A DNA stretch of 64,000 nt, taken from NCBI RefSeq assembly GCF_963667685.1, contig NZ_OY763930.1, forward strand, positions 1,346,501-1,410,500. The letters are read 5' to 3'. Source of the stretch: Maridesulfovibrio sp. (lineage in GTDB: Bacteria > Desulfobacterota > Desulfovibrionia > Desulfovibrionales > Desulfovibrionaceae). Shown one piece after another: positions 1 to 8,913 of the stretch (positions within the stretch are counted from its first letter, which is position 1; every line of letters starts with the position of its first letter). The position numbers and the translations under genes are program-made. The notes below the pieces were generated by a model. The model was not told the origin of the DNA and searched no databases. It was given only the letters and a program-made list of their open reading frames with translations.

Positions 1-21
1 TCTTTAATAGGGGAACTCAAA

Positions 22-2001
22 ATGAGTAACAACCAGTTGGACCAAAAAGCGGTCAACGTTGTCAAAGGTTTGATCATGGACTCCATCCGCAAGGCCAATT
101 CCGGCCATCCCGGCGGTTCTATGTCATCTGCGGACTTTGCATATATTCTTTACAAAGACTTCCTTAAATTCGATCCCAGCAATCCCGAATGGGCAAACCG
201 TGACCGTTTCGTAATGGCCGCAGGCCACGAATCCCCGCTCCTCTACTCCATCCTGCATCTCTGCGGCCTGCTTTCCATCGAAGACCTCAAACAGTTCCGC
301 CAACTGGATTCCATCACCCCCGGCCACCCCGAACACGACATGACTCCCGGTGTTGAAGCCACTTCCGGGCCTTTGGGTCAGGGTTTCTGTGTCGGTGTAG
401 GTATGGCTACAGCTGAGGCTTTCCTCAACGCCAACACCAACGACGATATTGTTGACCACTACACCTATGTACTTTCCTCTGACGGTGATTTTCAGGAACC
501 TGTAGCACTCGGTGCAGCCACTCTCGCCGGCCTCTGGGGACTCGGCAAACTTATCGTTTTCTACGATTCCAACGACATTCAGCTCGCAGGTCCCACCAGC
601 AAATGCGACTGCACCGACTTCAAAAAACTTTTCGAAGCAATGTGCTGGCACGTTGTAGAAATCGACGGTCACGATCACGAAGCTATCCGCGCAGCAGTGA
701 AAGCAGGTCAGGCTGAAACTTCCAAGCCGACCATGATCATCGGTAAAACCGTAATGGCTAAGGGTGCTGCAACCTGCGAAGGCAGTCACTCCACCCACGG
801 TTCCCCGCTTTCCCACGAAGAAATCGAAGCTACCAAGAAATGCTTCGGTCTTCCCGAAAAAGAAACTTTCTACGTACCTGCGGATGTTGTTGAACATTTT
901 CAGGCCCGTTTCCCCGATCTCAAAGCACTGGCTGCTCAGTGGAAGGAAAAATCCGACGCAGCTCTCGCCGCTGACGAAAAAATCGCCGCTTTCTGGGCTA
1001 ACGCAAACACAGATCGTAAAGACATCAAACTTGAACTTCCGGAATTCGAAGCGGGTCAGTCCATTGCTACACGTAAGGCCTGGGGTGCATGCCTCGACGC
1101 CATTACCGACGCTCTGCCCACCCTTATTGGCGGTTCCGCAGACCTTGACCCCTCCAACCAGACTGCGAACTTCCGCAAAAAAGTCGGAGACTTTGCCATT
1201 GACGGCAAGACAGCACGCAACCTCGCTTTCGGTGTTCGTGAGTTCCCCATGTCCGTCATCCTCAACGGTATGGCTCTGCACGGCGGTGTAATCCCCTTCG
1301 GCGCGACCTTCCTGACCTTCTCCGATTACTGCAGAAACGGCATGCGCATGTCCGCGTTGCAGCACCTGCCGGTAATCTACATCTACACCCACGATTCTTT
1401 CTACGTTGGAGAAGACGGACCGACCCACCAGCCTATCGAGCACGTAGCTTCCCTGCGCCTGATCCCGAACATGCTGGTTCTCCGTCCCGCCGATGCCCGC
1501 GAAACCGCAGCCTGCCTCGAAATCGCAATGGCACAGGACAAGCGTCCTTCCGCCCTCATGCTCACCCGTCAGGGACTGCCTGTCCTCGGCAAAGATGAGT
1601 TCCCGCAGGTGGAAGAAGGCGTTAAACGCGGCGGTTACATCGTGAAGGATTGTGAAGGCACTCCGGACATGATCGCTATCGCAGCCGGTTCCGAAGTTTC
1701 CATGGCTATCGAAGCGGCTTCCATGATCGAAGGTAAAAAGATCCGCGTGGTCTCCATGCCCTCCGTTGAACTCTTCGAAGAGCAGGATCAGGAATACAAG
1801 GATTCCGTCCTTGACCCCAACGTCCGCACCCGCATCGCAGCAGAAGCAGGCCGCCCCGAAGGCTGGTACAAATACGTCGGCATCGACGGCGCTGTACTGG
1901 GCATCGACCACTTCGGAGCATCCGCACCCGCTGCTCAGCTTGCCGAAAGATACGGCTTCACAGCAGCAAACCTCGCCGAGCTGATGAAAAAACAGTTCTA
2001 A
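22..2001 (+). CDS. tkt: Transketolase
   Basis: Thiamine diphosphate enzyme that moves two-carbon ketol units between sugar phosphates in the non-oxidative pentose phosphate pathway (cytoplasm). At 659 residues it is full length. The N-terminal ANSGHPGG segment, the TPP-binding SDGDFQEP region near residue 155 and the GSHSTHGSP segment near residue 260 fit the family. The central pyrimidine-binding domain and the C-terminal domain follow in the usual order. The ATG is preceded by AGGGGAAC. A strong terminator follows the stop, so the gene ends its transcription unit. A 595-codon open frame on the opposite strand is a shadow of its codon bias. Confidence 0.97.
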   Translation: MSNNQLDQKAVNVVKGLIMDSIRKANSGHPGGSMSSADFAYILYKDFLKFDPSNPEWANRDRFVMAAGHESPLLYSILHLCGLLSIEDLKQFRQLDSITPGHPEHDMTPGVEATSGPLGQGFCVGVGMATAEAFLNANTNDDIVDHYTYVLSSDGDFQEPVALGAATLAGLWGLGKLIVFYDSNDIQLAGPTSKCDCTDFKKLFEAMCWHVVEIDGHDHEAIRAAVKAGQAETSKPTMIIGKTVMAKGAATCEGSHSTHGSPLSHEEIEATKKCFGLPEKETFYVPADVVEHFQARFPDLKALAAQWKEKSDAALAADEKIAAFWANANTDRKDIKLELPEFEAGQSIATRKAWGACLDAITDALPTLIGGSADLDPSNQTANFRKKVGDFAIDGKTARNLAFGVREFPMSVILNGMALHGGVIPFGATFLTFSDYCRNGMRMSALQHLPVIYIYTHDSFYVGEDGPTHQPIEHVASLRLIPNMLVLRPADARETAACLEIAMAQDKRPSALMLTRQGLPVLGKDEFPQVEEGVKRGGYIVKDCEGTPDMIAIAAGSEVSMAIEAASMIEGKKIRVVSMPSVELFEEQDQEYKDSVLDPNVRTRIAAEAGRPEGWYKYVGIDGAVLGIDHFGASAPAAQLAERYGFTAANLAELMKKQF

Positions 2002-2026
2002 GACGGTTTAAGATAGTAATTCAGGA

Positions 2027-2063
2027 ATCCCCGGCAGCCTTTTGGTTGCCGGGGATTTTTTTT
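2027..2063 (+). terminator. Intrinsic terminator of tkt
   Basis: A 13-bp stem (2027-2039 with 2044-2056, one G-T pair) with a 4-nt loop is followed by a run of T residues. Confidence 0.9.
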
Positions 2064-2153
2064 ACCAACTCCATTTCGATACAAACTTTACACGCACGTT
2101 CAAAACATCTAAATTCCCTGCTCATCGTGAATACTAAACGCCAAAGATGAGCA

Positions 2154-3422
2154 ATGCAGAAAAATATCAATAAAACAATACTTATACTTGCTGTCCTTTC
2201 CGTGATGATCAGGATTTTTCTTTTCAATGCCATGGGACCGGAACAACATTACCAGCATGATACCCCATCCTACTTTGCCCCGGCACAATCCCTGATTGAA
2301 AACTTCACTTTTGTAGGATCAGAAGGACCGCAGGATATTTTCAGGACTCCGGGCTACCCTGCATTTATCGCCATTCTACAATTTCTGACCGGGTCAGTTT
2401 ACAGTGTGATAATGGCCCAGAATCTTCTGGGGCTGCTTATGGCCTACATGGCGTGGAGGTATTTCAGGCAGGACAACGAAACAGCCGGGAATATAGCCTT
2501 CGGACTGGTGGCCTTCAATTTTCTGCTGATGTTCTTCGCTAACACCTTTCTAACCGAAGTTCCCGCCTCATTTCTTACCCTATGCACATTTTTCCTGTTG
2601 CTTAAAGGCAGCAAGGACAAAGAAAAGGCTCTAAAATATGCCGTTGCAGCGGCGATTATGGCCGGTATTACCGCGATTGTACGCCCCATTGCCATATATC
2701 TCTGTCTGCCTTCTATAATCTTTATCCTGCTCTGCTATCCAACATGGAAAAATAAACTAGTTCTTTCAGTGGTCTTTGTAGCCGTATTTTCGATTATTCC
2801 TATTTCATGGTCGGCCCAGAACTACCAGAGAACCGGACAGTTCGCCTTCAGCAGCATCGAGAAAAACTTTTTCCTGAGCTACATGGCTACCGAAGTCCTC
2901 TCGGCTGAGGAAGGCAGGAGTCATCTGGATATGTCCATCCCGGCTGAGACTTATGCTAAACTGACCGCAGAAGCTGAAAAAAGATTTATCGAACAGAATG
3001 GACCGGACCAGAAATCCTTAAGCGAAGTTAAACGCAGCCTCGCCTTGGAAACCATGGCTAATTATCCTATGACAACGACCATCTGCTTCCTGCGCAATAC
3101 GGTGCTGACTTTTCTGGGCAACGGGACGACTCTGATGGCAAAGCTGAGCGGACTGCCGACCACTGTTACAGCCGGAATCGGCTTTATATACACCATTCCG
3201 GCTCTGATCCTTGCTCTGACCGGGCTGGTATGTGCATGGCGCAAAGATCCCGGTTTTGCAGTGTTGGCCTTTTTATTCACCGGTTATTTCGTAGGAACTA
3301 CTTCACTGGTCGGAAATTTCGGACCGCGATTCAGGATGCCTGTCGAACCTGTTTTGTGCATATTGATCAGCTACAGCCTCTGCGCAATATTTAAGAAAAA
3401 GCACAAAAACAGACTGACATAG
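2154..3422 (+). CDS. Polytopic membrane glycosyltransferase, GT39/ArnT-like
   Basis: A 422-residue integral membrane protein with about ten hydrophobic segments. The first luminal loop carries acidic residues (QHDTPSYF) followed by FRTPGYPAFIA. That RTPGYP motif is typical of PMT/ArnT-type transferases, which take a sugar from a polyprenyl phosphate carrier at the outer face of the inner membrane. The acceptor cannot be read from sequence. It lies upstream of a GT2-GtrA protein and a UDP-glucuronate decarboxylase on the same strand, which suggests a shared sugar-lipid pathway. The start has only a weak Shine-Dalgarno (AGATGAGC). Family assignment is good; function is inferred. Confidence 0.7.
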   Translation: MQKNINKTILILAVLSVMIRIFLFNAMGPEQHYQHDTPSYFAPAQSLIENFTFVGSEGPQDIFRTPGYPAFIAILQFLTGSVYSVIMAQNLLGLLMAYMAWRYFRQDNETAGNIAFGLVAFNFLLMFFANTFLTEVPASFLTLCTFFLLLKGSKDKEKALKYAVAAAIMAGITAIVRPIAIYLCLPSIIFILLCYPTWKNKLVLSVVFVAVFSIIPISWSAQNYQRTGQFAFSSIEKNFFLSYMATEVLSAEEGRSHLDMSIPAETYAKLTAEAEKRFIEQNGPDQKSLSEVKRSLALETMANYPMTTTICFLRNTVLTFLGNGTTLMAKLSGLPTTVTAGIGFIYTIPALILALTGLVCAWRKDPGFAVLAFLFTGYFVGTTSLVGNFGPRFRMPVEPVLCILISYSLCAIFKKKHKNRLT

Positions 3423-3603
3423 CTCTTTACTCCTGAAACATATTCTATTGAGAAACAGGCCCTAGCGCGTAAATTATCTGGACGTTGGACATTCAACCGG
3501 ATTTTATTTATAACTCAAAAGTTATTTTTAAAACTAACTTTATACCAATAAATCAATAAGTTAACCAGAGTACAGAAACCTGCACCCATTCAAAGATAAA
3601 GAT

Positions 3604-4731
3604 ATGAACCAGACCACTTTAAGCATCGTAATCCCCTGCTACAACGAAGAAGCCACCCTCCAGATCTGCGTTGACCGCGTTCTCGCTGTTGCAAATGATG
3701 AACTGGCGCTTGAAATTATAATTGTTGATGACTGCTCTTCGGATAACAGCCTTGAAATTGCAAGAGGAATTGCCGCCGGAGATAAGCGGATTCAAGTTGC
3801 CGCCCATGAAGTGAATCAGGGTAAAGGAGCGGCGCTGCGCACTGGATTCAGCAAGGCAACCGGTGATATCGTAGCAGTTCAGGATGCTGACCTTGAATAT
3901 AATCCCATGGAATTCAGAGAACTGGTCAAGCCGATTATCGAAGACCGGGCTGATGTCGTCTTCGGTTCCCGATATCTGAAAATCAATGACCGCAGAGTTC
4001 TCTATTTCTGGCATTCGCTTATGAACCACTGCCTGACTTTCTTTTCCAACATGTACACAGATCTCGGACTGACCGACATGGAGACCTGCTACAAAGTTTT
4101 CAAACGGGAAGTTATCCAGTCCATCGACATAAAAGAAGACCGTTTCGGATTCGAACCGGAAGTCACCGCCAAGATCGCCCAGAAACGCTGCCGCATCTAC
4201 GAAATGGCAATTTCATACAACCCCAGAACTTACGAAGAAGGCAAAAAGATAGACTGGAAAGACGGTGTGCGGGCCCTTTACTGTATCCTGCACTATTCAG
4301 GGCATACTGCTCCTGCACTGGTTCAGTTCTTTACTTACTTCTTCATCGGGGCCATATCATGGCTGGTTAATATCACCGCTTTTTCCATTTGCCTTGCCTC
4401 TGACATGGGCATCGCTTCATCTATCGCGGTGGCCTACGTTCCGGCCACTTTGGTCAACTATTTCTTATGCATCACGTTATTGTTCAAACATAAGGCCCAA
4501 TGGAATGAAAAAGCGGAACTGCTTGTCTTCCTGACCATAACGGCATTGGCCTACCTGCTCGATACGGGTACGACCATAGCACTTACCAAAATAGGCTTAG
4601 GTGCCATTGCCGCTAAGATGCTGGCCAGCATAGTGACCATCACCTTTAACTTCCTCGGCAGGAAGTACCTGACCTTTTACAAGTCCCCGCTGCCGGGCTG
4701 GAAAAAGACCGAAAACCTCAAAAACAAATAA
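3604..4731 (+). CDS. GT2 glycosyltransferase fused to a GtrA-like membrane domain
   Basis: 375 residues in two parts. Residues 1-230 are a GT-A fold of the dolichyl-phosphate-mannose synthase type, with VIPCYNEE, VDDCSSD, a DADLEYNP metal-binding segment and VFGSRY. Residues 240-365 hold four transmembrane helices of the GtrA type (starting VQFFTYFFIGAISW). GT2-GtrA proteins transfer a sugar from a nucleotide to polyprenyl phosphate, and the GtrA part is thought to help flip the product. The gene ends 31 bp before the UDP-sugar decarboxylase gene, so the two are probably co-transcribed and the donor may be UDP-xylose or a related sugar. The substrate is inference. Confidence 0.85.
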   Translation: MNQTTLSIVIPCYNEEATLQICVDRVLAVANDELALEIIIVDDCSSDNSLEIARGIAAGDKRIQVAAHEVNQGKGAALRTGFSKATGDIVAVQDADLEYNPMEFRELVKPIIEDRADVVFGSRYLKINDRRVLYFWHSLMNHCLTFFSNMYTDLGLTDMETCYKVFKREVIQSIDIKEDRFGFEPEVTAKIAQKRCRIYEMAISYNPRTYEEGKKIDWKDGVRALYCILHYSGHTAPALVQFFTYFFIGAISWLVNITAFSICLASDMGIASSIAVAYVPATLVNYFLCITLLFKHKAQWNEKAELLVFLTITALAYLLDTGTTIALTKIGLGAIAAKMLASIVTITFNFLGRKYLTFYKSPLPGWKKTENLKNK

Positions 4732-4762
4732 CTGCCTGAGCGATCATAAAAAGGAATAAAGC

Positions 4763-5719
4763 ATGCCCTTAATGAAACGAGTATTGGTGACTGGCGGAGC
4801 AGGATTTCTTGGTTCACATCTGTGCGAAAGACTGCTGGCCGAGGGAAATGAAGTTATCTGTGTGGACAACTTCTATACCGGACAGAAAAAGAACATCTTA
4901 ACCCTGCTGGACAACCCTTATTTCGAAGTCCTCAGGCATGATGTAACCTTTCCTCTCTACATTGAAGTGGACGAAATTTACAATCTGGCCTGTCCGGCAT
5001 CCCCCATCCACTACCAGTTCGATCCGGTGCAGACCACCAAGACCTCGGTTCACGGCGCAATCAACATGCTTGGTCTCGCCAAAAGAGTTAAGGCCAAATT
5101 GTTTCAGGCTTCCACTTCCGAGGTCTACGGCGATCCCGAAATGCATCCGCAAAAAGAAAACTACTGGGGCAACGTTAACCCAATCGGTGTCCGTTCCTGC
5201 TATGATGAAGGTAAAAGATGCGCCGAGACCCTATGCTTTGACTACTGGCGTCAGCACGGCCTTGAAATCAAGGTAGGCCGCATTTTCAACACCTACGGTC
5301 CACGCATGGACCTCAATGATGGACGGGTTGTATCAAACTTCATAGTACAGGCCCTTAAGGGCGCACCTATCACTGTCTACGGTGACGGCTCGCAGACAAG
5401 GTCATTCTGCTATGTGGATGACCTGATTGAGGCATTTATAAAAACCATGGCGACTGACAAATCATTTACCGGTCCCGTAAACCTCGGGAACCCGTCTGAA
5501 ATGTCAGTGCTTGAACTTGCGGAAACAATTGTCGAGCTGACCGGCTCAAAATCAGAAATTGTCCGTAAACCGCTCCCCAGCGACGATCCGACCCGTAGGC
5601 GACCGGACATTACCCTTGCCAGGGAAAACCTCGGCTGGGAGCCGAAAATCAAGCCTCTTGACGGCCTGAAGGAAACTATCAAATACTTTGACAATATCCT
5701 TAGCGAATTCGATAAATAA
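4763..5719 (+). CDS. UDP-glucuronic acid decarboxylase (UDP-xylose synthase)
   Basis: 318-residue extended short-chain dehydrogenase of the NAD-dependent epimerase/dehydratase family. It has the Rossmann motif GGAGFLGS at residues 11-18, the [10 protein letters not shown] segment with the catalytic Thr/Ser, and the Tyr-x3-Lys pair (YDEGK) near residue 147. The [10 protein letters not shown] and CYVDDLIEA segments are characteristic of UXS enzymes, which convert UDP-glucuronate to UDP-xylose through a UDP-4-keto intermediate. The start has AAGGAATAAAGC upstream; an in-frame ATG lies three codons further in. It is the last gene of the glycosylation cluster and is followed by a terminator. Confidence 0.88.
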   Translation: MPLMKRVLVTGGAGFLGSHLCERLLAEGNEVICVDNFYTGQKKNILTLLDNPYFEVLRHDVTFPLYIEVDEIYNLACPASPIHYQFDPVQTTKTSVHGAINMLGLAKRVKAKLFQASTSEVYGDPEMHPQKENYWGNVNPIGVRSCYDEGKRCAETLCFDYWRQHGLEIKVGRIFNTYGPRMDLNDGRVVSNFIVQALKGAPITVYGDGSQTRSFCYVDDLIEAFIKTMATDKSFTGPVNLGNPSEMSVLELAETIVELTGSKSEIVRKPLPSDDPTRRRPDITLARENLGWEPKIKPLDGLKETIKYFDNILSEFDK

Positions 5720-5722
5720 CTT

Positions 5723-5758
5723 AAAAAGCCGCCGGAACCGAAGTTCCGACGGCTTTTT
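5723..5758 (+). terminator. Intrinsic terminator after the UDP-xylose synthase gene
   Basis: A nearly perfect 16-bp stem (5723-5738 with 5743-5758) begins with A and ends with T residues, so it can work in both directions between convergent genes. Confidence 0.85.
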
Positions 5759-5782
5759 GATGCATAGATACAATCTTAAACT

Positions 5783-6064
5783 TTAACTGATCAAGGCATC
5801 CGCAACGGCAACACAGACAGCCAATGCGGAATGGTCGCTGCGCCCGGCAAACTCTTTGCCGTCCTTGCTTAAGGTCGCGACCCAGTCTGATTCAGTCAGG
5901 CAACCCCGGCTCATATCTTCGACCTTAAATTTCCAGCCATCTTCTTCCATTTTTTCCGTAATCTTCAGGGCATCGTGGATGTCTACCATGGCCCTCTCCG
6001 GCATGGAATCGCCAAGCTTTTCTTTGAGCACTGCTTCAAGGCCTTCGTATGTATATTCAGCCAT
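5783..6064 (-). CDS. Small orphan protein, ABA-sandwich-like
   Basis: 93 residues, no signal peptide or membrane segment, acidic. I do not recognise a characterised family. The shape (a DGW strand after a helix, a central VATLSKDGKEF strand pair and a C-terminal helix ALAVCVAVADALIS) resembles the short phage ABA-sandwich domain proteins, but this is pattern similarity only. GAGG eight bases upstream supports the ATG at 6064. It is a single gene converging on the UDP-xylose synthase gene. Function unknown. Confidence 0.6.
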   Translation of the reverse strand: MAEYTYEGLEAVLKEKLGDSMPERAMVDIHDALKITEKMEEDGWKFKVEDMSRGCLTESDWVATLSKDGKEFAGRSDHSALAVCVAVADALIS

Positions 6065-6145
6065 TGTACTTACCTCTAAATTGTCCGGTCAATTCTTATT
6101 TGCTTAAGAAAGTTACAGATGAAGAAAATCCTGATGTTGCTTAAG

Positions 6146-6838
6146 TTAGGATTCTATAGGACGGAGACACCAAAAATAATGAATTTTATCGCCAGCTTTA
6201 TACTCCATTGATCTCTCCAGCGTATGTCCTAGCTCTTCCAGATCATGTACCGATGGAGCAGGATCATTGGAAAGCACAACAATGCGCCCTTGAGGTGCCA
6301 GCATCGGTTTCACAAACACCAAAAGCTCTTTCCAAGGCATGAAAGCCTTGCTCAAAATCAAATCCGCAGGAAGTGTCTGCTGCGGAATTTTTTCCGCCCG
6401 TCCCTCGAAAACATGGGTACGCGGCAGCTTCATCATCCGCAGCGCGGTACGCATGAAAATTGAACGTTTCTGGCGAGCTTCAACCAGATGGTAATCTCCG
6501 GCCTGCCAAAGAGCGCGCAATGGAATTCCCGGCAATCCTGCCCCGGCGCCCAGATCAAGGGAAACGGGACTCTCAGGCAATTCCAGAGAATTTAAAAAAT
6601 CGGCCAGATGCAGACTGTCAACAATCAGGGAATGAAAAACCTGTTCCCAGCCCTGCGGCCCGACAAGGTTCATGGACTTGTTCCATTTAACCAGCAGAGT
6701 AAGATAATAGGCCAAGACCCGAGCCTGATCCGTGGCCGCTTTAAAGCCTTCATCCTGTCTTGGGTCAGCCTGAAGCCTACGCCCGGATTTGCTGGCAGCG
6801 CCCAGAATATCCGCAGCGCTTATATTTATTTTCGACAT
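6146..6838 (-). CDS. rsmG: 16S rRNA (guanine527-N7)-methyltransferase RsmG
   Basis: Class I SAM-dependent methyltransferase acting on G527 of 16S rRNA. The SAM motif LDLGAGAGLPGIPL and the following HLVEARQKRSIFMR segment identify the RsmG/GidB family. I place the start at 6838 (230 residues): AAGGAGG lies just upstream, and the ATG overlaps the TAA stop of the upstream transporter gene (TAATG), which implies translational coupling. The frame is open for 12 codons further upstream, but that stretch lies inside the transporter gene. Being driven from an efflux-pump operon is unusual for this housekeeping gene. Confidence 0.92.
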   Translation of the reverse strand: MSKINISAADILGAASKSGRRLQADPRQDEGFKAATDQARVLAYYLTLLVKWNKSMNLVGPQGWEQVFHSLIVDSLHLADFLNSLELPESPVSLDLGAGAGLPGIPLRALWQAGDYHLVEARQKRSIFMRTALRMMKLPRTHVFEGRAEKIPQQTLPADLILSKAFMPWKELLVFVKPMLAPQGRIVVLSNDPAPSVHDLEELGHTLERSMEYKAGDKIHYFWCLRPIES

Positions 6839-8262
6839 TAGTCCTCCTTGCTGTCCCCGGCAGATTGCACACAAAGCTTATTTTTGGCAACTCTCCGTCT
6901 TTTCAACAAAGAACGGAAAGAAATAAGCACAGCAATTGAGCATAAAACCGATAAACTGGACAAGGAAAAACGCATTACTGTCAGATAATCCACTGCCGAT
7001 TCCGGCGAAACAGGAGCTTTACCCATAATTGTCGAGATAAAAATAGCAATAATTACCATGCTGAAAACCATACCTAATGTCCGTAATCCACCGGAAATAG
7101 CCGAAGCAAAACCGTATCTGGAAGCCGGAACACTGCTCATGAGGATGATCATGTTCGGAGAAGAGAACAACGCATAGCCTATGCCCAGCACAACGAACAT
7201 TGTGTAAAGATAAGAAAGCTCAGTATGTGCGGTTACCATTGCACCCATAATTGTTCCAACCGTACAGGCCAGCATACCCAACAACGCCAGAAAACGCGGT
7301 GAGAACTTGTCTGCCAGACGTCCACAGAGCGGAGAAAGCACCGCCTGCACAATGGGTTGGATGACAAGTACCAATCCAGCATCATGCGGGCTGAACCCTT
7401 TTACACTCTGCAAGTACAAACTGAAGAGAAATACTATGCCGAATGTCCCGGCATAATTGATGAACTGAACCAAAGCGGCATCGGAAAAATCCCGGCGTTC
7501 CTTGAAAAGGGTCAGCTCAACCAGCGGAAACCTGGTTTTATTCTGCAAGTAAATAAACAGCGTTACTCCCATTAATCCTGCTATCAGCAACACTGGACCG
7601 AACCATCCCGACCCGAGGCTTGTACCGCCAAAGACGATAGCCGCGACGGAGAGAGAGACAACGAGACTTCCGCGCAGATCGAATTTTTCGTCAGAAGATC
7701 TAAATTTACCGTTTAAATTGCGTCGGGCTACGTAATAGGAAATTCCCAACGGAATCATGCCTAAAAAGTACAAGCTCCTCCAGCCCAGATGCGTGGTTAC
7801 TAAACCGCCTACATACGGTCCTACTGAAAGGCCCAGATAAACCGCAGCGACAGCAAGACCCATGGCTTTCCCGCGTTCTTCTTTGGGAACAGAATTAGTA
7901 AGTAGAGCCATATTGGTTGCAATCCCCATAGCTCCGACCATTCCCTGCACCATGCGCAAACCGATAACTGTTTCAATATTATGAGCAAAACCGATCAGAA
8001 ATGTCAGAATTGCGAACAACAGCACCCCCAGCCGAAACATCGGCTGTCTGCCATGCATATCAGCCAGACGGCCAAGAGGAAGAAGAAGCGCGGCCACACT
8101 TCCGATATAAACCGACTCTACGAGACTCAGATCGAGCCCGCTGGCCCCGAATTCCCGGCCCATCACTGGCAGGGTTATTCCCACAGCCGAAAACATAAAT
8201 GGCATTGTAAACTGGGTCACTGCCACTGTGAATATGACGGCTTTTTTCTTAGCGTCATCCAT
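6838..8262 (-). CDS. MFS drug:H+ antiporter, DHA2-like
   Basis: 474-residue major facilitator protein with about 14 hydrophobic segments. The loop 2-3 motif GRLADMHGRQPMFRLG and motif C-like GMVGAMGIATNMAL are typical of EmrB/QacA-type multidrug exporters in the inner membrane. AGGAGATATTT precedes the ATG. It sits 16 bp downstream of a MarR-family gene on the same strand and overlaps rsmG. The MarR protein most likely represses the pump. The substrate is unknown. Confidence 0.88.
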   Translation of the reverse strand: MDDAKKKAVIFTVAVTQFTMPFMFSAVGITLPVMGREFGASGLDLSLVESVYIGSVAALLLPLGRLADMHGRQPMFRLGVLLFAILTFLIGFAHNIETVIGLRMVQGMVGAMGIATNMALLTNSVPKEERGKAMGLAVAAVYLGLSVGPYVGGLVTTHLGWRSLYFLGMIPLGISYYVARRNLNGKFRSSDEKFDLRGSLVVSLSVAAIVFGGTSLGSGWFGPVLLIAGLMGVTLFIYLQNKTRFPLVELTLFKERRDFSDAALVQFINYAGTFGIVFLFSLYLQSVKGFSPHDAGLVLVIQPIVQAVLSPLCGRLADKFSPRFLALLGMLACTVGTIMGAMVTAHTELSYLYTMFVVLGIGYALFSSPNMIILMSSVPASRYGFASAISGGLRTLGMVFSMVIIAIFISTIMGKAPVSPESAVDYLTVMRFSLSSLSVLCSIAVLISFRSLLKRRRVAKNKLCVQSAGDSKED

Positions 8263-8278
8263 AAATATCTCCTAGTAA

Positions 8279-8737
8279 TTATAAAAAATCCCAGACATCC
8301 GGTAAGTCAAGGATTTCACGACTGGTATTAATCACTTTAGTCATCAATTTAACTAACTGCTTTATTTCTTCAGCTGTTAATCCGGAAAGCATGGTTAGAT
8401 TAGAATCCATAAGCATTTCGTGCAGATCTTCGCGCAGAGCAATCGCCTTATCAGTTGGGTAAACCCTCTTTTGGCGCTTATCTTCAGGGTTGGACTCACG
8501 GTACAAAAATCCCTCTTTGATAAGCTTTGCTACGGCTCTGGCTGTTGCCCCTTTATCAACACTCAAGACCTGCGAAAGCTCATCCTGCGACCTTCCCGGA
8601 TAGCGCAAAGCCTGCATAATAAAACCAATCTGCCCATAGGTAATTCCTATATCTTTAAGCTTCTCAGCCAGAATCGCCTTATGAAGCCTGCCCATCTGGC
8701 CGTTCATAAAACCGAATGAAACGTGTTTTTTTAACAT
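8279..8737 (-). CDS. MarR-family transcriptional regulator
   Basis: 152-residue winged-helix protein. Helix-turn-helix residues SQDELSQVLSVDKGATARAV are followed by the wing (YRESNPEDKRQKRVYPT), the standard MarR layout. Such dimers usually bind a palindrome in their own promoter and release it on binding a phenolic or drug-like ligand. It is the first gene of the MarR-MFS-rsmG operon, and a 29-bp palindrome lies 14 bases upstream of its start codon, consistent with autorepression. The ligand is unknown. Confidence 0.9.
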   Translation of the reverse strand: MLKKHVSFGFMNGQMGRLHKAILAEKLKDIGITYGQIGFIMQALRYPGRSQDELSQVLSVDKGATARAVAKLIKEGFLYRESNPEDKRQKRVYPTDKAIALREDLHEMLMDSNLTMLSGLTAEEIKQLVKLMTKVINTSREILDLPDVWDFL

Positions 8738-8750
8738 ACGAACCCTCTTT

Positions 8751-8779
8751 GTTGATAAGTCAACAGTTGACGTATCAAC
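8751..8779. promoter_or_regulatory. Candidate MarR operator
   Basis: A 29-bp palindrome centred on 8765: GTTGATA (8751-8757) and GTCAAC (8759-8764) are mirrored by GTTGAC (8766-8771) and TATCAAC (8773-8779). Thirteen of 14 base pairs match. Its position just upstream of the MarR gene makes it the likely operator. Confidence 0.75.
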
Positions 8780-8913
8780 TAACGAAAAGAATCCACATGG
8801 TCAAATACAATTGATACTGAAAAGTGTTGATTAGCACTTAAACGTATGCTCATATGCTTCTTAGCTTACGGATATTTTTCGAGCTATGGTTCATACAAAA
8901 TATTGGAATATTG

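Noticed and set aside
124..1911. 595-codon open frame antisense to transketolase
   Set aside because: It lies wholly inside tkt on the other strand, has no family-like sequence and is explained by the codon bias of tkt.
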